From Meiothermus sp. Pnk-1 (GTDB lineage Bacteria > Deinococcota > Deinococci > Deinococcales > Thermaceae): DNA of 64,000 nt. The DNA is taken from assembly GCF_003226535.1 (NCBI RefSeq), contig NZ_QKOB01000005.1, forward strand, positions 1 to 64,000. The letters are read 5' to 3'. The translations under genes and the position numbers were made by a program. The notes beneath the pieces were generated by a model. The model did not search any database. It had not been told where the DNA came from and saw only the letters and a list, made by a program, of their open reading frames with translations. Positions 60,040 to 64,000 of the stretch are shown one piece after another. The first letter of the stretch is position 1. Each line of letters begins with the position of its first letter.

Positions 60040-61248
60040 TCACCACTTCGGCCACGCTGGAGCCGCCTCGAGCCCGCACTCTACCAGATAGTCTCGTAGA
60101 GCTCGGTAGTCCTCTACGGCTACGGGCTTGATGCCGTGGGCCAGGATGCTCTGGTGACGACGATCCAGCAACCCCTGGAGGCGCTGGGCATAATCACCAT
60201 AAAGGCGCTGGGCGAGCGTACCGGTATACCCACCCCGAACATCCAGGTCGAAGGCCAGGGCCAGCGTCTCCTTGAGCCCGCGCAACCCGCTTGCTCGGTC
60301 TTTTAGGTTGACCAAGGCTTCCGGATAGGTCTCGGGCCGCCGCAGCACTACCCCGTGGCGGGCGTAGACATCGGCCTCGGCGGCCAGCTCCAGCGCCCGG
60401 TACAGCCGGGCCAGGGCGTCGTCGTAGCGCCCGGCGGCCGCCCGCCGTTCGGCGTTGGCCAGCAGGTCGGCCAATAGCTCGAAGCTGGGCGCGTTACCCC
60501 GGTTGAGCAACTCCTGGAGCCGCTCGAGCCCCTGCTTCAACCCCTGCAACACCCGCACCTTGCCGCCGTGGCCCCAGGCCTCGGCCACCGCTAGGGCGGG
60601 CTCGAGGTGCTCTCGCAACAGCTTTTGCGCGGCGGCGTGCTGAAAGCGGTCCCAGGCCACCAGCCCCTCCACCACGCCCTTCAAGTGCCGGTAAAAGCGC
60701 CGCTCCGAGGGGCTGAGTTCGCGCTGGAGGAGGGCCTCGAGGTGGGCCCCGGCCGCATCCATCTGGCCGATGTTCCAGGCTTGAACGAACTCGCCCCACT
60801 CCCGCACCCCGTAGCGCGTGGTGGGGTCTTCCAGCAGCTTCAGCCGCTCGGCCCCGCCGACCACCCTCCCCGCTTCGTCGCGCTGCTCGCCGCCCACGTA
60901 GCTAAACGTAACCCCCCGCCCCGAGAGCGCCAGCACCACCCCCGCCACCATGGGCTTGGTTCCCCCGGTCACATCGGCCACCACGCTGCGGGCTTCCCAC
61001 TCCAGCGCCTTGCGCAAGGCCTGCTGAGCTACGCGGTAACTCTCCGTGAGGCTTTCGGGATCGTCCAGCAAAAAGGTGTGGTGGCGTAGGTTGGCGCCAT
61101 ACTCCCGCACCAACTCCGCCGCCACCACCTGAGAATCCTGGCTGGCGATAAAAACCACCCCATCCGGCGCGTGCTCCGCAAGGCTGAACTCCACAGGAGC
61201 CCGGCTGTGGCCTACTGTAGCGATGAGCACCTGTTTTATCTCCCGCAT
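60040..61248 (-). CDS. CRISPR-associated CARF-HEPN ribonuclease (TIGR02710-like)
   Basis: 402 residues. The N-terminal half has a CARF-type Rossmann fold that would sense cyclic oligoadenylate: LIATVGHSRAPV and ADVTGGTKPM (about residues 89-98). The C-terminal half is helical and ends with a HEPN motif R364-x6-H371 (RHQSILAH), the RNA-cutting site of Csm6/Csx1-type proteins. Such proteins are switched on by type III CRISPR complexes. Type III effector genes are not in the window. A lone CRISPR repeat lies 21 bases before the start codon. Confidence 0.85.
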   Translation of the reverse strand: MREIKQVLIATVGHSRAPVEFSLAEHAPDGVVFIASQDSQVVAAELVREYGANLRHHTFLLDDPESLTESYRVAQQALRKALEWEARSVVADVTGGTKPMVAGVVLALSGRGVTFSYVGGEQRDEAGRVVGGAERLKLLEDPTTRYGVREWGEFVQAWNIGQMDAAGAHLEALLQRELSPSERRFYRHLKGVVEGLVAWDRFQHAAAQKLLREHLEPALAVAEAWGHGGKVRVLQGLKQGLERLQELLNRGNAPSFELLADLLANAERRAAAGRYDDALARLYRALELAAEADVYARHGVVLRRPETYPEALVNLKDRASGLRGLKETLALAFDLDVRGGYTGTLAQRLYGDYAQRLQGLLDRRHQSILAHGIKPVAVEDYRALRDYLVECGLEAAPAWPKW

Positions 61249-61268
61249 ACCGACATGCTAACAGGAAT

Positions 61269-61303
61269 GTTGCGATCCCCTTACGGGGCTTTTTGTTTGC
61301 GAA
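61269..61303 (-). repeat. Orphan CRISPR repeat upstream of the CARF-HEPN gene
   Basis: A single 35-base copy of the array repeat found at 63293, with two differences (G for A at its sixth base, A for C at its last). No second repeat lies within a spacer length. It sits in the 5-prime region of the CARF-HEPN gene and could be a leftover of a longer array or a processing site in that message. Confidence 0.8.
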
Positions 61304-61309
61304 TTATCC

Positions 61310-61540
61310 CGCCCGGTCACTCGAAAAGCGATTAGCTGAGAGGCTTGCCGCATCACGCCGGGGTCAATCCCACCGGCAGACCCTTGAAGCATTTGGTTGA
61401 TGAACGGGGTGTTATGCCCGGCTTCGCGCCCTCCAGGGGAAAAAGCGGTGAGCTTCGTCCAGCACCGTCAGCACGTCGGGCATGCGGCCAGGATGCCTTT
61501 GCCTGGGCCCGACTTGCCCACGATGAGGATGCGGAAGGTT
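61310..61540 (-). pseudogene. Relic of a HerA/DUF87-type ATPase gene
   Basis: Minus-strand frames read FRILIVGKSGPGKGILA (Walker A-like) and, after a frame change, VLTVLDEAHRFFPWRA (Walker B-like) and GGIDPGVMRQASQLIAFRVTGR. These are ordered motifs of HerA-like ATPases, but the spacing is far too short, showing a large internal deletion plus frameshift. Not functional. Confidence 0.65.
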
Positions 61541-61543
61541 TGC

Positions 61544-62011
61544 CTACCGGCCACGTTCGAACTCCGAGACTGCTACAACCGGAACTTTTTCTTTTATGGC
61601 AGCCTGGTACAGGGTTTTGTCCAGGGTGAAAAATGTCAAACGCGGCCTGAACAACAAAAGGGTTTTTACCGCGGCGAGATGTACGGCATCCACCCCTTTG
61701 AGGGGGTGTTTTTGGCATAGGTCAAAGGCCAGATCGCACACACGCTTGGAAACAGGCAAAATCAGCCAATATTTTAGGTTATTTATTACAAAGTTTTGTA
61801 TTTGGTTTCTTTGTTGCTTCGAAATGCGCTTATCGCGCATCATTGCGCCGGTTGCTCCGGCGATTTCTGGCAGCACCAAGTAGCACAGCCCTACTTGGCT
61901 TGCTTGGTTGTACACCTGCGCTGACAGTGCGTTGAAGCGCTCTTGGGTATGCAGTTGGATCAAGGCTCCGGTATCAAAAACGACCAGGTTATCTCCGTTG
62001 TTCGCGGACAT
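61544..62011 (-). CDS. PIN-domain toxin
   Basis: 155 residues. PIN-fold acidic residues are in VVFDTGALIQ, LPEIAGATG, KGVDAVHLAAV and FTLDKTLY. Probably an RNase toxin of the VapC type. ATG at 62009-62011 lies inside the end of the antitoxin gene (23-base overlap, different frame), as is common for such pairs. The frame stays open upstream but that part belongs to the antitoxin region. Confidence 0.78.
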   Translation of the reverse strand: MSANNGDNLVVFDTGALIQLHTQERFNALSAQVYNQASQVGLCYLVLPEIAGATGAMMRDKRISKQQRNQIQNFVINNLKYWLILPVSKRVCDLAFDLCQKHPLKGVDAVHLAAVKTLLLFRPRLTFFTLDKTLYQAAIKEKVPVVAVSEFERGR

Positions 62012-62162
62012 ACTCGAGGGAAGTCTTTTTCCCGGGTTTGAGTTTGACGGGTTTAGGTAGAGGGGGTTTGCCCGGCGCGGTAGGCTCAATAACTGGGAAG
62101 TCTTCTGGCCATTCCTTGATGGGGGCAGTTTTTTCTTTGGGGGTTTTCCCTTCACGCTTCAT
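61989..62162 (-). CDS. Small Pro/Lys-rich protein, probable antitoxin
   Basis: 57 residues (MKREGKTPKEKTAPIKEWPE at the start, ending TSLEYVREQRR). It precedes and overlaps the PIN toxin gene by 23 bases, the usual antitoxin-first order. GAGGGC before the ATG may be its ribosome-binding site. It is rich in Pro and Lys and has no evident DNA-binding domain; likely intrinsically disordered and wrapping the toxin. The family is not known to me. Its size and overlap with the toxin gene make it easily overlooked. Confidence 0.65.
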   Translation of the reverse strand: MKREGKTPKEKTAPIKEWPEDFPVIEPTAPGKPPLPKPVKLKPGKKTSLEYVREQRR

Positions 62163-62336
62163 GCCCTCAGCTTATCACGCTTGGTGGGCTTGCCACAGTT
62201 CTCATGCCAGCCAGGGCCGAAGGCCACCAGGGCTTGCAGGGTGGCGATATTGCAGGTTGCGCAGGCGGCCCAGGCCGAGGTAGGGCCCGCCGGCCAGCTC
62301 GAAAGCGTTGTCTTTGGCGAAGCCAGCGATGCTCAT
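62160..62336 (-). pseudogene. Small frameshifted ORF
   Basis: Starts ATG at 62334-62336 and reads MSIAGFAKDNAFELAGGPYL and on to LRNL; the sense then continues in another frame as ATLQALVAFGPGWHENCGKP to a stop (62160-62162) that overlaps the antitoxin ATG. About seven extra bases near 62245 explain the frame change. Intact, it would encode about 56 residues and could be a third gene of the module. Family unknown. 62337-62493 has nothing recognisable. Confidence 0.45.
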
Positions 62337-62493
62337 TTACGTTTTAGCCATTTGCTGGGTGTGGCTAGAGAGTGGAAATGCGACATGCCCTTGAATCCTC
62401 TCCAATCTCTTCTCCATTCAAGCTCAAAAATTTAGCGATGCCTGCGACCAGAAGTACCCTAGGCGGCCACATCGCAAATGCCAATGCGGTCAA

Positions 62494-62526
62494 TGAGTCG
62501 CCCTTACGGGGCTTTTTGTTTGCGGC
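62494..62526 (-). repeat. Second orphan, partly decayed CRISPR repeat
   Basis: The core CCCTTACGGGGCTTTTTG and following TTTGCG (62501-62524) match the array repeat exactly, but the first ten bases have diverged. It lies about 1.2 kb from the other orphan and 0.7 kb from the array. Confidence 0.75.
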
Positions 62527-62563
62527 GCGCGATTTGCGGATTCAAGTTATGCGGCAGCGCGAC

Positions 62564-62966
62564 TCACGAAATCTCCCTGAGAAACTGCCGCACCGTGGCG
62601 ATGCGGAGGCCGCGCACCTTGAGCGAGAGCAAGTGGCCTTTGTCACCGGTTATCAGCGCATCAGCTTGGCCCTCGACGGCGATTGCCAAGATCGGGTTAT
62701 CGTCGGGGTCGGGCGAGAGCTGGGGGCGATGTTTGGGCTGGATCAGGATCGCGGCTTTGCGCAGCCGCGCCCAACAGTTGGGCGCGGCGGACGGGCGAGA
62801 TGTGGGCTTTGAACTTAGTTTGCAAGATCCGTTTGAGTTCAGCCAGTTGAGCTTCGGAGGTGAGCAGGTCAAAACGGCCTTCGATCCAGAGGTCCAACAC
62901 CTTAGCGGCGGGGCCTTGGGTCAAGGTCCCCGCCACCAGGACGTTTGTATCGAGGACGAGCCTCAT
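62564..62966 (-). pseudogene. PIN-domain toxin broken by a frameshift
   Basis: The first frame gives MRLVLDTNVLVAGTLTQGPA and on to RRAQLLGA. At about 62760-62780 the reading changes to the frame containing DPDDNPILAIAVEGQADALITGDKGHLL, which ends REIS at 62564. Together these make one PIN domain of about 134 residues with all acidic residues (DTN, DDNP, TGDK), typical of the VapC-like PIN-3 group (COG1569). As it stands the toxin is inactive. Partner of the antitoxin at 62963. Confidence 0.75.
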
Positions 62967-63172
62967 CGAAGTTTCTGGTAGACCTCTCGTTCGCTCAGCC
63001 CGCTTTGAGCGCGAATTTCACGCAGGAGCGAGCCCAACTCTTGGCGTGCCTGTTCGCGCTCGAGTTCCGCCCGAAGAAGGCTGATCAGTTCCCGCGACCA
63101 GCCGCGACCGCGTTCCTTCTTGAAGCGCTCTAGGGCCTCGGCGACGCTGTTCGGAAGGGTTACGCTTCGCAT
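62963..63172 (-). CDS. Antitoxin partner of the broken PIN toxin
   Basis: 69 residues starting MRSVTLPNSVAEALERFKKE, a ribbon-helix-helix-like N-terminus followed by a charged helix (RAELEREQARQEL) and SGLSEREVYQKLR. It overlaps the PIN gene by four bases. Ends 46 bases from the first repeat of the array. Confidence 0.72.
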   Translation of the reverse strand: MRSVTLPNSVAEALERFKKERGRGWSRELISLLRAELEREQARQELGSLLREIRAQSGLSEREVYQKLR

Positions 63173-63217
63173 GCTTATAGGCTATCACAACCGCTTTCAG
63201 CACTGCTCCTCGAGAGC

Positions 63218-63477
63218 GTTGCATCCCCTTACGGGGCTTTTTGTTTGCGACTGTTTTTACTCCGCGTTTTTTTGCTGAACAATATTTATTTTGTTGCAAT
63301 CCCCTTACGGGGCTTTTTGTTTGCGACTGGTGATCAAGTGCAGCAAGTGCAAAAAAGAGTTTGTTCAGTTGCAATCCCCTTACGGGGCTTTTTGTTTGCG
63401 ACTCCTCAAGCTCGAGGAAGCAGAGGAGGCGGGTGACAGGGAGTTGCAATCCCCTTACGGGGCTTTTTGTTTGCGAC
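63218..63477 (-). CRISPR. CRISPR array, four repeats and three spacers
   Basis: Repeats at 63218-63251 (34 bases, one A missing), 63293-63327, 63368-63402 and 63443-63477 (35 bases each, identical). Spacers are 41, 40 and 40 bases. The repeat contains the hairpin CCCC-TTAC-GGGG. Read on the minus strand it ends in ATTGCAAC, the form of a crRNA 5-prime handle, and cas2 lies upstream on that strand, so transcription is probably right to left. The decayed repeat is then at the far (old) end, as expected. Spacer targets are unknown. Confidence 0.95.
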
Positions 63478-63823
63478 AGCATACCCCATAAAACCCCGTT
63501 CTGTACAGGGGTGCCGGAGGGTAGATTTATGAGAAAGTGGAGTTATCCACCGCCTCCCTGTGGATAAGTGGGGTGAAAAGCGGGGTTTGTGCCGATGGGT
63601 GCTTACTTCCCTGCACATTTAGATTTTGTGTCGCAGGGATTTGCGATGGAGAAGGGAAAAACTGGCTTTCAAGGTGCGCTGCGGGTGGCCCCGCTAGACA
63701 TTATAGCATTTTGCGCAAAACATAACGCCGGGTTTTGAGAAGCGGGCTTTGTGCCCTTCCAGACGGGGATGGTGGTCGCTTTCTCCGGCGAGGGGGTGCG
63801 ATCGCGCAGGGATTTTTTGCGGG
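63478..63823 (-). promoter_or_regulatory. CRISPR leader region
   Basis: 346 non-coding bases between cas2 and the array. On the minus strand a TATAAT (63700-63705) follows a 12-base palindrome TTTTGCGCAAAA (63709-63720), a candidate leader promoter about 220 bases from the first repeat. Nearer the array, TTATCCAC (63543-63550) and TGTGGATAA (63559-63567) form an inverted pair of DnaA-box-like sequences. Confidence 0.6.
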
Positions 63824-64000
63824 CTAGTTGCTTTGCCCGTAGGGCAAACACGTTTTAAGGATCAGGTAGTCGGGGTTTTCGGAGATTCGGCCCACACCCA
63901 GCACCTCTACCGCTCCGCCTACGGGGTAGATGCGCACGCCGTCCTCGGTGGGCTCGAGCCTCTTCTGCAAAAGCTGCTTGAGCTGCTGAAGCTGTGCCGG
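63824..64000 (-). CDS. cas2: CRISPR adaptation protein Cas2, C-terminal part
   Basis: The last 58 residues of a gene that continues beyond the window. LKQLLQKRLEPTEDGVRIYP and EVLG...PDYLIL match the C-terminal half of Cas2, the small protein that bridges Cas1 dimers during spacer capture. The tail LKTCLPYGQSN is unusual for Cas2 in having a Cys. The N-terminus and any cas1 lie outside the window. Confidence 0.75.
   Translation of the reverse strand, partial: PAQLQQLKQLLQKRLEPTEDGVRIYPVGGAVEVLGVGRISENPDYLILKTCLPYGQSN

Noticed and set aside
61269-62526. Orphan repeats as a CreTA-type CRISPR-regulated toxin system
   Set aside because: CreA needs two repeat-like elements around a spacer matching the toxin promoter; only single repeats are present and no match was seen.
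63018-63482. Minus-strand frame reading through the CRISPR array with repeated KSPVRGLQ peptides
   Set aside because: The peptide repeat is only the translation of the CRISPR repeats; the same applies to plus-strand frames there.

Overview
The window looks like a chromosome segment of a Meiothermus-type member of the Thermaceae (Deinococcus-Thermus). The evidence is the high GC content, the very frequent CTCGAG word, a 205-residue L25/TL5-type ribosomal protein, several genes whose -10 box lies only 6-7 bases before the start codon (probable leaderless mRNAs), and a CRISPR repeat of the kind common in Thermus. Genus assignment is inference; no 16S gene is present.

Layout. 1-4.2 kb: minus-strand sufC-sufB-sufD-Rieske ferredoxin operon. 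4.3-9.2 kb: a large ATPase/TPR protein, isocitrate lyase and a GntR/FCD regulator. 9.3-19.2 kb: a nearly gapless plus-strand cluster (UxaA/SuyAB-type lyase pair, SlcC-like and ComC-like dehydrogenases, sugar ABC importer without ATPase, fucose-isomerase-fold protein, YihV-like PfkB kinase, YihT/LacD-like aldolase). I read it as a candidate route for sulfoquinovose (sulfosugar) breakdown through sulfolactate to pyruvate and sulfite. This is the most interesting system in the window. 19.3-30.6 kb: a defence island with different composition. It holds hsdR-hsdS-(PrrC-like anticodon nuclease)-hsdM, an hsdM relic, IS605-type ends, a MntA-HepT toxin-antitoxin pair bracketed by copies of a GIY-YIG/helicase gene fragment, a broken helicase and a FitA/FitB pair with a nonsense codon.

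30.6-41.5 kb: mostly housekeeping genes (Gfo/Idh oxidoreductase, glycerol kinase, a DxDxDG-repeat helical protein, a TPR protein, FtsH, D-Ala-D-Ala ligase, class IV aminotransferase, Pth, L25). 41.7-50.1 kb: a minus-strand carbohydrate operon under a LacI regulator (importer with its own ATPase, GH63 mannosylglycerate-hydrolase-like enzyme, MDR dehydrogenase, TIM-barrel epimerase). 50.2-53.3 kb: MetF, SDR, DedA, VanZ and a methylmalonyl-CoA epimerase. 53.4-59.3 kb: a lipoprotein, an LptD/OstA-like outer-membrane protein and two LptF/LptG-type permeases, which are unusual for a lineage thought to lack LPS. 59.7-60.0 kb: tRNA-Ile(GAT) and tRNA-Pro(GGG). 60.0-64.0 kb: a CRISPR neighbourhood with a CARF-HEPN ribonuclease, two orphan repeats, toxin-antitoxin modules in varying states of decay, a four-repeat array, a leader with paired DnaA-box-like sites, and the C-terminal part of cas2 at the window edge.

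Most starts were reset from the longest possible ORF to a codon supported by a ribosome-binding site, a -10 box, an ATGA/GTGA overlap or the family's known N-terminus. Pathway assignments rest on remembered family motifs and gene order; no database search was possible.
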